DNA of 40,096 nt from Curtobacterium sp. GC_Cur_3 (lineage in GTDB: Bacteria > Actinomycetota > Actinomycetes > Actinomycetales > Microbacteriaceae), in the NCBI RefSeq assembly GCF_026544205.1, contig NZ_JALNUI010000032.1, positions 1 through 40,096 on the forward strand, in the 5' to 3' direction. Each line of letters begins with the position of its first letter. Position 1 is the first letter of the stretch. A program made the translations under genes and the position numbers. This document shows, in pieces, positions 7,666-15,340 of the stretch. Below the pieces are notes generated by a model. That model was not told the origin of the DNA and did not search any database. It worked only from the letters and a program-made list of their open reading frames with translations.

Positions 7666-8197
7666 CGAGGGTCTCCTGTCCGATCGGGCCGGGCCCGGTC
7701 CGCGGCGGTGTGGTCGACACCGGCGGCAGCTCCGCGCGCATCACCCAGGCGTCGACCCCGTCCGGCTGGTAGTAGCGGGGGCGGACGGCGATCTGCTCGA
7801 ACCCGAACCCGGTGTACATGGCCTGGGCGACGGGATTGTCGGCGCGGACCTCGAGGAAGACCTCGTGCACGCCACGACGCCTGGCCTCGTCGAGGAGCTC
7901 GGTGAACAGCGTCCGGCCGATGCCCTGCCCGCGGTGCTCCGCTGACACGGCGATGGTCTGCACGTCGGCCACGGGGTTGCCGGGCAACGAGGAGAGCCCC
8001 GCGTACCCGACGACCGTCGGCGCACCCTCGCCGGTGGTCTCGACGACGACGTAGTACCCGTGCGGCGAGTACAGCTCGCCGGACATCTGCGAGGCCGACC
8101 AGGCGTCCGTCGGGAACGAGGCGTGCTCGAGCCACATCACGTCGTCGAGGTCCTGAGGATGAGCGCGCCGCAGGCGCAGCCCGTCGGGCAGCGTCAC
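7658..8197 (-). CDS. rimI: Ribosomal protein S18-alanine N-acetyltransferase RimI
   Basis: 179-aa GNAT acetyltransferase; the acetyl-CoA signature RGQGIG is at 89-94, followed by [20 protein letters not shown], the conserved RimI segment. E. coli RimI acetylates the N-terminal Ala of ribosomal protein S18; actinobacterial homologues beside tsaB/tsaD may act more broadly. The GTG start at 8197 shares four bases (GTGA) with the tsaB stop. The C-terminal ~20 residues (P/T-rich) go beyond the domain and overlap the tsaD start. Confidence 0.93.
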   Translation of the reverse strand: MTLPDGLRLRRAHPQDLDDVMWLEHASFPTDAWSASQMSGELYSPHGYYVVVETTGEGAPTVVGYAGLSSLPGNPVADVQTIAVSAEHRGQGIGRTLFTELLDEARRRGVHEVFLEVRADNPVAQAMYTGFGFEQIAVRPRYYQPDGVDAWVMRAELPPVSTTPPRTGPGPIGQETLDA

Positions 8198-8823
8198 CGT
8201 GCGACCCGCTTCGGAGCGCCCGGGACGGTCACGTCGGGCTCGCGGAGGTAGAGGGGGGTGTCCTCGGCGAAGGGCGCACCGGAGGCGAGCCGGTCCGCGG
8301 CGAGCACCCCGAGCCTCCCGGCGGGGACGGTGGCCGCGGTGATCCGCCGGAGCGCCCTGGAGGCTCCCAGCACGTCGTCCAGGTCGGCCGGCTTGGCGAG
8401 TCCAGGCCCCGCGGTGCGCGTGCCGGCCTGGTCGTGGACGCTCCAGTACACCTCGCGTCGGCGTGCGTCCGTCAGGACGACGAACGGGCCGGCGTCTGCG
8501 AGGTCAGTCGCGGCGACGTCCGCCGCGACCGCGTCGTGGCTGACGAGCGGCAGGAACGGGACGGCTCGCGCGGCCGCGAACGTGCGGGCGGCGGCGATGC
8601 CGACGCGCAGTCCGGTGAAGGGGCCGGGGCCCATGCCCGCGACGACGCCCGTGACGTCAGCCGGCGTGATGCCGGCGGAGTCGAGGGCATCGGCGAGGAA
8701 GGGGCCGATGACCTCGGCGTGCCGGCGGGTGTCCTCCGTCGAGCGCTCGGCGAGGACCCGACGGCTCGCGGGGTCGACGACGGCGACGGAGGTCCCGGCG
8801 GAGGTGTCGATCGCGAGCAGCAC
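8194..8823 (-). CDS. tsaB: tRNA threonylcarbamoyladenosine dimerization protein TsaB
   Basis: 209-aa ASKHA-fold paralogue of TsaD that forms the TsaB-TsaD heterodimer needed for t6A synthesis and has no catalytic metal site. It begins LLAIDTSAGTSVAVVD and has the typical GMGPGPFTGLRVGI segment around 70-83. The start is GTG at 8823; a TACGAT hexamer 6 bp upstream marks a probable leaderless promoter. In related genomes tsaE normally lies immediately upstream; here it is 3.4 kb away, beyond the inserted 8861-12200 block. Confidence 0.95.
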   Translation of the reverse strand: MLLAIDTSAGTSVAVVDPASRRVLAERSTEDTRRHAEVIGPFLADALDSAGITPADVTGVVAGMGPGPFTGLRVGIAAARTFAAARAVPFLPLVSHDAVAADVAATDLADAGPFVVLTDARRREVYWSVHDQAGTRTAGPGLAKPADLDDVLGASRALRRITAATVPAGRLGVLAADRLASGAPFAEDTPLYLREPDVTVPGAPKRVAR

Positions 8824-8829
8824 CCGTCC

Positions 8830-8835
8830 ATCGTA
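8830..8835 (-). promoter_or_regulatory. -10 element of tsaB, leaderless type
   Basis: TACGAT (minus strand) ends 6 bp before the tsaB GTG, inside the 37-bp gap behind the 101-aa gene. It would give tsaB-rimI-tsaD a promoter independent of the inserted cassette. Confidence 0.5.
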
Positions 8836-8860
8836 GGCGGCTCGGCAGCCCCGTCGGCGT

Positions 8861-9166
8861 CTAGGCCGCAGGCTGTGGACGGAGCGTGCCGGGTCCCACG
8901 GGCAGCACGCCGGCGCGGTACTCGTACCCCTGGTCAGCGGGGGCGACGGTGATGCTCGCGGCCCCGAACCGCCACGCGCGGTTGTAGCAGTAGACGCCGA
9001 TCTCGGTGTCGCCGTCCGGCACCGCCCAGGTACCGACGCCCCACTGGGCGGGCTGACCGACGCCGTTGACCGTGACGGTCGGACGGGCGAACCACGTCAG
9101 CAGCGGGCGGGTGATCCGGAGTTCGACACGGCGTCGTGTCGTCCCCGAGGGCAGTGTCGAGTCCAC
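8861..9166 (-). CDS. Small conserved-looking protein of unknown function
   Basis: 101 aa, no signal peptide or membrane segment. The sequence is rich in alternating hydrophobic residues with turns (RITRPLLTWFARPTVTVNG, GVGTWAVPDGDTEIGVYCYN), suggesting a small all-beta fold; I do not recognise the family. It lies 37 bp upstream of tsaB on the same strand and diverges from the CAAX protease gene. The GTG at 9166 is supported by a TATGCT hexamer 6 bp upstream (leaderless pattern). A strong AAAGGAGG (about 9194-9201) lies too far upstream to serve this start. It may have arrived with the neighbouring cassette. Confidence 0.65.
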   Translation of the reverse strand: MDSTLPSGTTRRRVELRITRPLLTWFARPTVTVNGVGQPAQWGVGTWAVPDGDTEIGVYCYNRAWRFGAASITVAPADQGYEYRAGVLPVGPGTLRPQPAA

Positions 9167-9172
9167 CGCCGA

Positions 9173-9178
9173 AGCATA
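9173..9178 (-). promoter_or_regulatory. -10 element of the 101-aa gene
   Basis: TATGCT on the minus strand, 6 bp before the GTG at 9166. Confidence 0.45.
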
Positions 9179-9254
9179 CGGGCCACGCCTCCTCCTTTCG
9201 GACGATGTCCAAGACCTCCTCCTTCCTCCGGTCGTCCCAGGCGACGGCGCTTCC

Positions 9255-9260
9255 TAGCGT
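9255..9260 (+). promoter_or_regulatory. -10 element of the CAAX protease operon
   Basis: TAGCGT ends 6 bp before an in-frame GTG at 9267. This is either a leaderless start giving 13 extra residues or the transcription start of a 39-nt leader that ends in GGAGG and the ATG at 9306. Confidence 0.45.
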
Positions 9261-9305
9261 CGTGGTGTGACCGATCGACGGTTGCGGATCGACACGGAGG
9301 ACACC

Positions 9306-10280
9306 ATGACCACCATCACCCCGACCAGGGCGACGCCCGACACGGGGGGTGCCCCGAACCTCATCAGGCGCCACCCGCTCGTCGCGTTCGCGGTCCTCGC
9401 GTGCGGCCTGAGCTGGCTCGCATGGCTCCCGTACATCCTGTCCCCGCACGGCCTCGGCGTGTGGGACTTCCACGTGCCGGAGATGCTCGGCTCGGCGCAG
9501 CTCGCCGGTGTCCTGCCCGGTGCGCTCCTCGGCCCGCTCGGCGCCGCGTTCCTGGTCACCGCGGTCACCGACGGCCGCGCCGGACTCCGCACCTGGGTCG
9601 GCCGGCTCTGGAAGTGGCGGGTCGCGTGGCAGTGGTACGTGCTCGCGCTCGTCGCGGTGCCGCTCGTGGTGGTGGCCGCCGGTGCGATCGCGTCCGGCGG
9701 GGTCATCCACCCGCCGTCGCTGCTGGCACTCGCCACGATCGTCCCAGCGCTCGCGCTGCAGATGGTGACGACCGGCCTGTCCGAGGAGCCGGGCTGGCGT
9801 GACTTCGCGCTCCCCCGCCTCCAGCGCCGCTTCGGCCCGCTCGGTGCCGCCGCCGTCCTCGGTCCGCTCTGGGCGCTGTGGCACATGCCGCTCTTCCTCA
9901 GCGACTGGGGCGGATGGCCCGACGCGCACTGGACCGCGCCGCTGGTCTTCGCCGGCTTCACGATCACCTTCAACGTCGTGATGGCGTGGGTGTTCAACCG
10001 CACGGGGCAGAGCCTGCCGCTGTCGATGCTCCTGCACGTCGGCGTGAACAACACCGTCTCCGTGCTCTGGACCGACATGTACCCGGGCATCGACGGTGAC
10101 CGCGGCGTGCTCGTGCTCTTCATCGGGGCCACGGTCGCTGCCCTGGCGATCATCATCGGCACCCGCGGACGACTCGGCTACACCGGCGAGCTCGACGGGA
10201 CCAGCACCGGTGACCGTGGCGACACCGTCGTGCACGGCTCCGACCAGCGCTTCGTAGACTCGGCTCATGGCCACCGCTGA
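9306..10280 (+). CDS. CPBP family intramembrane (CAAX) metalloprotease
   Basis: 324-aa polytopic membrane protein with about eight hydrophobic segments. The Abi/CPBP signature is complete: Glu160-Glu161 and Arg165 in SEEPGWRDF, His193 in ALWHMPLF, and His244/Asn248 in LLHVGVNN. These residues form the intramembrane active site of the Rce1-like family, whose bacterial members serve in bacteriocin self-immunity, peptide processing or signalling. ATG 9306 has a textbook GGAGG 5 nt upstream; an in-frame leaderless GTG at 9267 is an alternative. It overlaps the following histidine kinase gene by 14 bp, suggesting that the kinase/regulator pair controls or senses the product of this protease. Confidence 0.88.
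   Translation: MTTITPTRATPDTGGAPNLIRRHPLVAFAVLACGLSWLAWLPYILSPHGLGVWDFHVPEMLGSAQLAGVLPGALLGPLGAAFLVTAVTDGRAGLRTWVGRLWKWRVAWQWYVLALVAVPLVVVAAGAIASGGVIHPPSLLALATIVPALALQMVTTGLSEEPGWRDFALPRLQRRFGPLGAAAVLGPLWALWHMPLFLSDWGGWPDAHWTAPLVFAGFTITFNVVMAWVFNRTGQSLPLSMLLHVGVNNTVSVLWTDMYPGIDGDRGVLVLFIGATVAALAIIIGTRGRLGYTGELDGTSTGDRGDTVVHGSDQRFVDSAHGHR
10255..10260 (+). promoter_or_regulatory. Internal -10 element of the histidine kinase gene
   Basis: TAGACT lies within the 3' end of the CAAX protease gene, exactly 6 bp before the kinase ATG at 10267, giving a possible second, leaderless promoter for the two-component genes. Confidence 0.45.
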
Positions 10281-11535
10281 CGCCCGGACGAGCGCCGACG
10301 TGTCCATCCGTCGCCGTGACGTCGTCGTCGCCGCCGTGACCGCAGTGGTCTCGATCGGGCTCCTGCTCTCCCTGCCCGCGATCGACGCCGCCGACCCCGA
10401 CGGCTCCTCGCTCGGCGTCCCCCTCGGCACGGACGTGGGTTCCGGCGGCTGGTGGCTGCTCCTCGTCGTGCTGCTCGTGCAGTCCGCCGCGCTCCTGCCC
10501 GTTCGTCGCCTGCCGGGGTCCGTCCTCGTCGCCACGGCGGCACTGGCCGTCGTCCCCGCGGCGGTCGCGGGTGCCCTGTACGGCCTCAGCGCCCTCCCCG
10601 TCGGGGTCGCCGTCGTGCTCCTCGTGCTCACCGTCCCGCCGCTCCGGCGCTGGCCGGCCCTGGCGGCCGCGGCAGCGCTGGTGGCGACCGGCGTCACGAT
10701 CAGCACGGACATCGTCTTCGGCGCGCGGCTGGCCGCCGCGGTCGGCCAGGGACTCCTGCAGGCGGTCGGCGTCGTCGCCCTCCCCCTGCTCGCCGCCCTC
10801 GTCGTCCGGTCCCGCCGCGAGGTCGGCACCGCTCGCCGCGACGAACAGCGTGCCCTGGTCGGCGAACGCGAGGCCATGGTCGACGCCACCCTCGCTCGCG
10901 AACGCGCCGCGATGGCCCGTGAACTCCACGACATCGCCGCGCACCACCTGTCCGGCATCGCCCTGATGGCCGGCGTCGTCGACCGACAGATCGACACCGA
11001 CCCGGAGCAGGCCCACGCCGGCGTCCGCCAGGTGCGCGACCAGAGCAGCGCGGTGCTCGACGACCTGCGCCGACTCGTCGGGCTGCTCCGAGACGAGTCC
11101 GCTGCCGCCGAACGCTCCGTCGAGACGTTCGTCACGCTGCCCGAACTGGTCGCGCGGACACCGGGCGACGTCGGCTTCTCGGTCCTCCGCCCGCAGGGCT
11201 CCGACGACGGACCGTTCGGCGCCGGGGTCGGCCCACTCGCACAGCTGGCCGCGTACCGCACCGTCCAGGAGGCCCTGGCCAACGCCGCCATGCACGCTCC
11301 TGGCACCGCGTGCTCCGTCCAGGTCGACGACCGGTCAGCAGAGCAGGTCACGGTCGCCGTCCACAACGACCCGCCGTCGGCGGCGCCGGTCGCGCGGTCC
11401 TCGGCGGGCGGGTTCGGGTTGCTCGGCATGCGCGAGCGAGCGGAACTCGTCGGAGCCACCGTGAGTGTCGGACCCGCTGCGGACGGCGGCTGGGACGTCC
11501 GCCTGGTGCTCCCGCGCGAGGGGTCCTCCCGGTGA
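10267..11535 (+). CDS. Sensor histidine kinase, NarL/DesK class (HisKA_3)
   Basis: 422 aa. The N-terminal ~180 residues hold five or six membrane helices and almost no extracellular domain, so it is likely an intramembrane sensor. The phosphoacceptor box ARELHDIAAHHLSG has His221 and belongs to the HisKA_3 family. The ATPase domain shows the N-box EALANAAMHA (about 336) and the G-box GFGLLGMRER (about 381). It should phosphorylate the response regulator encoded next, with which it shares a GTGA stop/start overlap. Confidence 0.93.
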   Translation: MATADARTSADVSIRRRDVVVAAVTAVVSIGLLLSLPAIDAADPDGSSLGVPLGTDVGSGGWWLLLVVLLVQSAALLPVRRLPGSVLVATAALAVVPAAVAGALYGLSALPVGVAVVLLVLTVPPLRRWPALAAAAALVATGVTISTDIVFGARLAAAVGQGLLQAVGVVALPLLAALVVRSRREVGTARRDEQRALVGEREAMVDATLARERAAMARELHDIAAHHLSGIALMAGVVDRQIDTDPEQAHAGVRQVRDQSSAVLDDLRRLVGLLRDESAAAERSVETFVTLPELVARTPGDVGFSVLRPQGSDDGPFGAGVGPLAQLAAYRTVQEALANAAMHAPGTACSVQVDDRSAEQVTVAVHNDPPSAAPVARSSAGGFGLLGMRERAELVGATVSVGPAADGGWDVRLVLPREGSSR

Positions 11536-12200
11536 TCCGCGTGCTCGTCGCCGACGACCAGGCCCTCGTCCGTGCCGGCATCTCGGCGCTGCTCGGCGCC
11601 GAGGAGGACATCGAGGTCGTCGGTGTCGCGTCGGACGGCATCGAAGCGCTGGCGCTGGCGAGGAGCACGCGCCCGGACGTGGCGTGCCTGGACATCCGGA
11701 TGCCCGGCCTGGACGGCATCGAGGTCGCACGCGCGCTGTGCGGCCCCGATGCCGACCCCGCCGTGCCCGCGCTGATGCTCACCACGTTCGACCTCGACTC
11801 CACCGTCTTCGGCGCCCTCGAGGCCGGCGCGTCCGGGTTCCTGCTCAAGGACGCCGACCCGGACACGATCATCGGCGCCGTCCGCCAGGTCGCAGCGGGC
11901 AACGGCACGCTCGACCACCAGCTGACCAAGCGTGTGCTCCGCGAGTTCGTCGAACGTCGGCAACTGCAGCCGGTGACCGGGGCGCGGGCGGACGACCTGC
12001 TCACCGCCCGGGAGCACGACGTGCTGCTGCTCCTGGCGCAGGGGCTGTCGAACGAGGACATCGCGGCGGAGCTCGTCGTCGAGCTGTCCACGGTGAAGTC
12101 CCACGTCGCGCGGATCCTGCCGAAGCTCGGAGTCCGGTCGCGCCTGCAGGCCGTGGTCTGGGCCTACCAGAACCGCGTCGTCCTGCCGCCGGACGCCTAG
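11532..12200 (+). CDS. LuxR/NarL-family response regulator
   Basis: 222 aa. The receiver domain (1-120) has Asp8/Asp9, the phosphoacceptor Asp54 in CLDIRMPG, Thr in MLTTFD and Lys in FLLKD. The C-terminal LuxR-type helix-turn-helix reads LTAREHDVLLLLAQGLSNEDIAAEL and STVKSHVARILPKLGVRSR. The start GTG 11532 overlaps the kinase stop. The stop codon TAG at 12198-12200 interlocks with the stop of convergent tsaE, whose complement occupies 12197-12199, so the four bases CTAG serve both genes and no room exists for a terminator. Confidence 0.95.
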   Translation: MIRVLVADDQALVRAGISALLGAEEDIEVVGVASDGIEALALARSTRPDVACLDIRMPGLDGIEVARALCGPDADPAVPALMLTTFDLDSTVFGALEAGASGFLLKDADPDTIIGAVRQVAAGNGTLDHQLTKRVLREFVERRQLQPVTGARADDLLTAREHDVLLLLAQGLSNEDIAAELVVELSTVKSHVARILPKLGVRSRLQAVVWAYQNRVVLPPDA

Positions 12201-12697
12201 AGGCTGACGCCGTCCCAGCGGGTGCCGGTCGCGGTCACGACGACACGGCGCGGTTCGTCGGGGACGTCATCCGGGTCGAGGTCATCGGCTGCCGCACCGG
12301 CGTCGGCACCGGTCGCGCGGGTGATCTCGACGTCGAGCACGGCGTCGCTGATCCCGTCGACCATGCCGCGACCCCACTCGACGACGACGATCGCACCGTC
12401 CCAGTCGAGGTCGAGGTCGTCGAGCTCGACCGGGTCGCTCAGACGGTAGGCGTCGACGTGCACCAGGTCCGGCCCGGCCGTCGTGGGGTGGGTCCGGGCG
12501 AGCACGAACGTCGGGCTCGACACCTGGCCCCGGGCGCCGAGCGCCGCTCCGAGGCCCCGGGTCAGCGTGGTCTTGCCGGCACCGAGCGGCCCCGTCAGCA
12601 CGACGAGGTCCCCGGCGCGCAGCACCGCGGCCAGTCGAGCCCCGAGTGCACCCATCTCCGCCGTGCTCAGGACGCTGGTGTCCAGGAGCGTCCTCAC
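12197..12697 (-). CDS. tsaE: tRNA threonylcarbamoyladenosine ATPase TsaE
   Basis: 166-aa P-loop ATPase of the t6A machinery that binds the TsaB-TsaD dimer and resets it with ATP hydrolysis. The Walker A motif GPLGAGKTT is at 36-44; SSPTF (60-64) and HVDAYRL (80-86) are family signatures, and VVVEWG is present. The last ~35 residues are an acidic D/A-rich extension. The start GTG at 12697 has GGAGAG upstream and a GTGA overlap with the alr stop. Last gene of the glmS-acpS-alr-alr-tsaE chain. In related actinobacteria tsaB follows directly; here the opposing two-component cassette intervenes. Confidence 0.95.
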   Translation of the reverse strand: MRTLLDTSVLSTAEMGALGARLAAVLRAGDLVVLTGPLGAGKTTLTRGLGAALGARGQVSSPTFVLARTHPTTAGPDLVHVDAYRLSDPVELDDLDLDWDGAIVVVEWGRGMVDGISDAVLDVEITRATGADAGAAADDLDPDDVPDEPRRVVVTATGTRWDGVSL

Positions 12698-13857
12698 GCG
12701 TGCTCTCCGCGCAGGTACTCGCCGACACGGCCCTCGACAGAGTGGCCCGAGTAGACGCGGGGGACCCGGGCGCCGATCCGGCAGACGATCTCCTCGCCGA
12801 TGGTGTCGAGCGCGGCGCCCCACTCCAGCACGGTCATCTCGTCGCGCTCCCCCGTGCCGAACAGCACGACCGTGTCGCCGACCTGGACGTCGTCGTCGCC
12901 CACGTCGACCAGGAACTGGTCCATCGCCACGCGACCGGCGATCGGGTACCGCTTGCCGTTGATCGCGACCTCGACGCGTCCCTGCGCCGAGCGCGGCACC
13001 CCGTCCGCGTAGCCGAACGGCACGAGCGCCAGGGTCGTCTCGTCGTCCGTCCGGTAGGTGTAGTCGTACGAGACGCCGGTGCCGACGGGCACGCGCTTCG
13101 TCTTCGCGACCGAGGCCGTCACCGTCATCACGGGCTCGAGCCCGAGGTCCGCCGCGGAGACACCGTCCGCGCCGGGGATGCCGTAGAGGTTCGCCCCCAT
13201 CCGGACCATGTCCTTGCGGAACTCCTTGCGTTCGAGCCCGGCGAGCGACGCGGCGACGTGCTCCATCGGGACGTCGACACCGAGGTCCTCGGCACGTTCG
13301 ATCGCGGCCTCGAACAGGGACACCGATGCGGCGTCGTCGTCGTCCGAGGACTCCGCCAGGTGCGTGTACGCGGCGACGACCTCGATGCGACCGGCGCGCT
13401 GGGCGTCCCGGGCGGCTTCGACGAGCGCGGGCAAGTCGTCGATCGAGGACCCGTCGCGGTGCAGGCCCGTGTCGACGCCGAGGTGCACGCGTGCTGGACG
13501 CTGGTCGACGGCCTCCACGATCCGCTGCAGTTCGGCGACGTTCGAGACCCCGAGATCCACCGCGGAGTCGATCGCGTCGCGGAAGTCGAGCGCCGGGTCG
13601 TGCTGCCACGTGAACAGGTGCACGTCCTCGCCGACGCCGATCGCCCGGAGCCGCAGGGCCGCGGGGACCGTCAGCACCCCGATCCACCGGATGCCGGCGT
13701 CGACCGCGGCGAGCGCGATCGGCTCGAGGCCGTGCCCGTACGCGTCGGCCTTCATGATCGCCATCACCTCGACCGGGTGCATCCACCCGCGCACCCGCTC
13801 GAGGTTGGCGCGGTAGGCGTCGAGGTCGATCTCGGCCTGACGCAGGGGCGCGCTCAC
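12694..13857 (-). CDS. alr: Alanine racemase, canonical-like copy
   Basis: 387 aa, PLP-dependent fold-type III racemase that interconverts L- and D-alanine for peptidoglycan. Lys36 in MKADAYGHG is the Schiff-base lysine, Tyr264 in GVSYDY the opposing catalytic tyrosine contributed across the dimer, and Arg134 the residue that contacts it. The C-terminal barrel holds GRVAMDQ (309-314). The lysine that is carbamylated in many Alr enzymes (KxDTG motif) is Gly127 here. It overlaps the upstream racemase-like gene and tsaE by four bases each (GTGA). Of the two tandem copies this one is closer to the family consensus. Confidence 0.94.
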   Translation of the reverse strand: MSAPLRQAEIDLDAYRANLERVRGWMHPVEVMAIMKADAYGHGLEPIALAAVDAGIRWIGVLTVPAALRLRAIGVGEDVHLFTWQHDPALDFRDAIDSAVDLGVSNVAELQRIVEAVDQRPARVHLGVDTGLHRDGSSIDDLPALVEAARDAQRAGRIEVVAAYTHLAESSDDDDAASVSLFEAAIERAEDLGVDVPMEHVAASLAGLERKEFRKDMVRMGANLYGIPGADGVSAADLGLEPVMTVTASVAKTKRVPVGTGVSYDYTYRTDDETTLALVPFGYADGVPRSAQGRVEVAINGKRYPIAGRVAMDQFLVDVGDDDVQVGDTVVLFGTGERDEMTVLEWGAALDTIGEEIVCRIGARVPRVYSGHSVEGRVGEYLRGEHA

Positions 13858-14957
13858 GTCGTCCTCCGTTCGATGCTCCGGCCGAGCCGGGCCACCACCT
13901 CGTAGTTGATCGTGCCGACAGCCGACGCCCAGTCCTCGACGGCCGGGTCGCCGTTCGCCGGGTCGCCCCAGAGCACGACCTCGTCCCCGACGGCGACGTC
14001 CGCGTCCCCGATGGCGATGTGCATCGCGTTCATGGCCACCCGTCCGACGACCGGGAACCGCCGGTCACCGATCCGCACGGAGACGTGGTTGCCGAACCCG
14101 CGGTCGAAGCCGTCCGCGTAGCCCAGGCCGATGACCGCCAGGCGCGTGTCCGTCTCGGCACGCCACGTGTAGCCGTAGCTCACGCCGTCGCCCGCCGGCA
14201 CGACCACGGTGCGGAGGACCGAGGCGGTGAGGCGCATCGCGGGGCGCAGGCCGAGGTCGGCCGACGTCCGGTCGGGGAAGGGGCTGAGTCCGTAGAGGGC
14301 GATGCCGACGCGGGCCAGGTCGCGTCGGGTCTCCGGCAGGGCGAGGCTCGCGGCACTCGCGGCCAGGTGCACCATGTCCGGCACGATCCCCCGCGCGCGC
14401 AGGCCGTCGAGGGCCCGCTGCAGCGAGGCGTCCTGGTCGAGGTCGTCGGTGCGCGAGGCGTTCGACAGGTGCGACATCACGCCCTCGATCCGCGTGCGGG
14501 CACCACCGCGGGCGAGCGACGCCGCACGGTCGAAGAGCTCGGGCCACTCGGACTCGACGGCACCGTTCCGGCTGAGCCCGGTGTCGACACAGATGTGCAC
14601 GGCGGGCACCTCGGCGTCAGCGGCGCTGGAGAGCTGCTCGACGCTGGACACCGCGGGGGTGATGCCGAACTGGGCCGCACGACGGAAGTCCTCGTCCGGG
14701 GCGTGCAGCCACGCGAGGATCCGGACGCCCTCGTCGATGCCCGCCTGCCGCAGCGCGATGCCCTCGTCGATGTCCGCCACGCCGAGCCACTCCGCGCCCG
14801 CGTCCACGAACGCCTGCGCGGCGTCAGCCGCGCCGTGGCCGTACCCGTTCGCCTTGACGACCGGGATGACGCCAGACGGTGCCACCTGGTCGGCGACGGT
14901 CGCGTAGTTGGCGATGAGGGCCTCCCGGTCGACCGTGATCCCCGTGAACGCACTCAA
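13854..14957 (-). CDS. alr: Alanine racemase, second divergent copy
   Basis: 367 aa, same fold-type III racemase family, with Lys35 in VVKANGYGHG for PLP, Tyr261 in GVSYGY and Arg130. The KxDTG carbamyl-lysine position is Cys123. In the C-terminal domain the usual MDQ substrate-pocket triad reads MNA (Asn310 for Asp), so substrate range or activity may differ from the neighbouring copy. The TTG start at 14957 is chosen because it forms a TTGA overlap with the acpS stop and has AGGGGA upstream. The two racemases are clearly homologous but far from identical, so this is an old duplication or recruitment. Confidence 0.9.
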   Translation of the reverse strand: MSAFTGITVDREALIANYATVADQVAPSGVIPVVKANGYGHGAADAAQAFVDAGAEWLGVADIDEGIALRQAGIDEGVRILAWLHAPDEDFRRAAQFGITPAVSSVEQLSSAADAEVPAVHICVDTGLSRNGAVESEWPELFDRAASLARGGARTRIEGVMSHLSNASRTDDLDQDASLQRALDGLRARGIVPDMVHLAASAASLALPETRRDLARVGIALYGLSPFPDRTSADLGLRPAMRLTASVLRTVVVPAGDGVSYGYTWRAETDTRLAVIGLGYADGFDRGFGNHVSVRIGDRRFPVVGRVAMNAMHIAIGDADVAVGDEVVLWGDPANGDPAVEDWASAVGTINYEVVARLGRSIERRTT

Positions 14958-15334
14958 GCCGGTTCCCCTGTTCCTTCCAGCACCACGAACGCCGTGGCGA
15001 TGCCCCCATCATGCGAGAGCGACAGGTGCACGGAGACGACGCCACGCGCGTCCGCGACCTGGCGCGCCTGCCGGTGCAGTGTGAGCGACGGGTTCCGCTG
15101 GTCGTCGGAGACGACCTCGAGGTCCTGCCAGCTCAGCCCGGCGCTCGACCCGAACGCCTTGATCAGTGACTCCTTGGCGGCGAACCGCGCCGCGAGCGAC
15201 GCGATCGCACGGGGCTCCCCGTCGCGCACGAGCTCGGACGCCGTGAACAGGCGCGACCGCATGGCGGGCGTCCTGGTGAGGGTGCGCTCGAACCGCTCCA
15301 GGTCGACCACGTCGACCCCGATGCCGATGATCAT
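14954..15334 (-). CDS. acpS: Holo-ACP synthase AcpS
   Basis: 126-aa phosphopantetheinyl transferase that moves 4'-phosphopantetheine from CoA to acyl carrier protein. Magnesium-binding Asp8 (GIGVDVVDLERFE) and Glu55 (RFAAKESLIKAFG) are both present, as is LSLSHDGGIATA near the C-terminus. Normal length for the family. It begins 6 bp after the glmS stop and runs into the second racemase by a TTGA overlap. coaA, which feeds CoA synthesis, lies nearby on the other strand. Confidence 0.95.
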   Translation of the reverse strand: MIIGIGVDVVDLERFERTLTRTPAMRSRLFTASELVRDGEPRAIASLAARFAAKESLIKAFGSSAGLSWQDLEVVSDDQRNPSLTLHRQARQVADARGVVSVHLSLSHDGGIATAFVVLEGTGEPA

Positions 15335-15340
15335 CGCCGT

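Noticed and set aside
8934..12104. 1056-codon minus-strand open frame
   Set aside because: It is antisense to the CAAX protease, kinase and regulator genes, all of which have complete conserved motifs; the translation is low complexity.
12698..13786. N-terminal extension of tsaE
   Set aside because: The frame stays open upstream but is the out-of-frame shadow of alr; the GTG at 12697 has a ribosome-binding site and an overlap with the alr stop.
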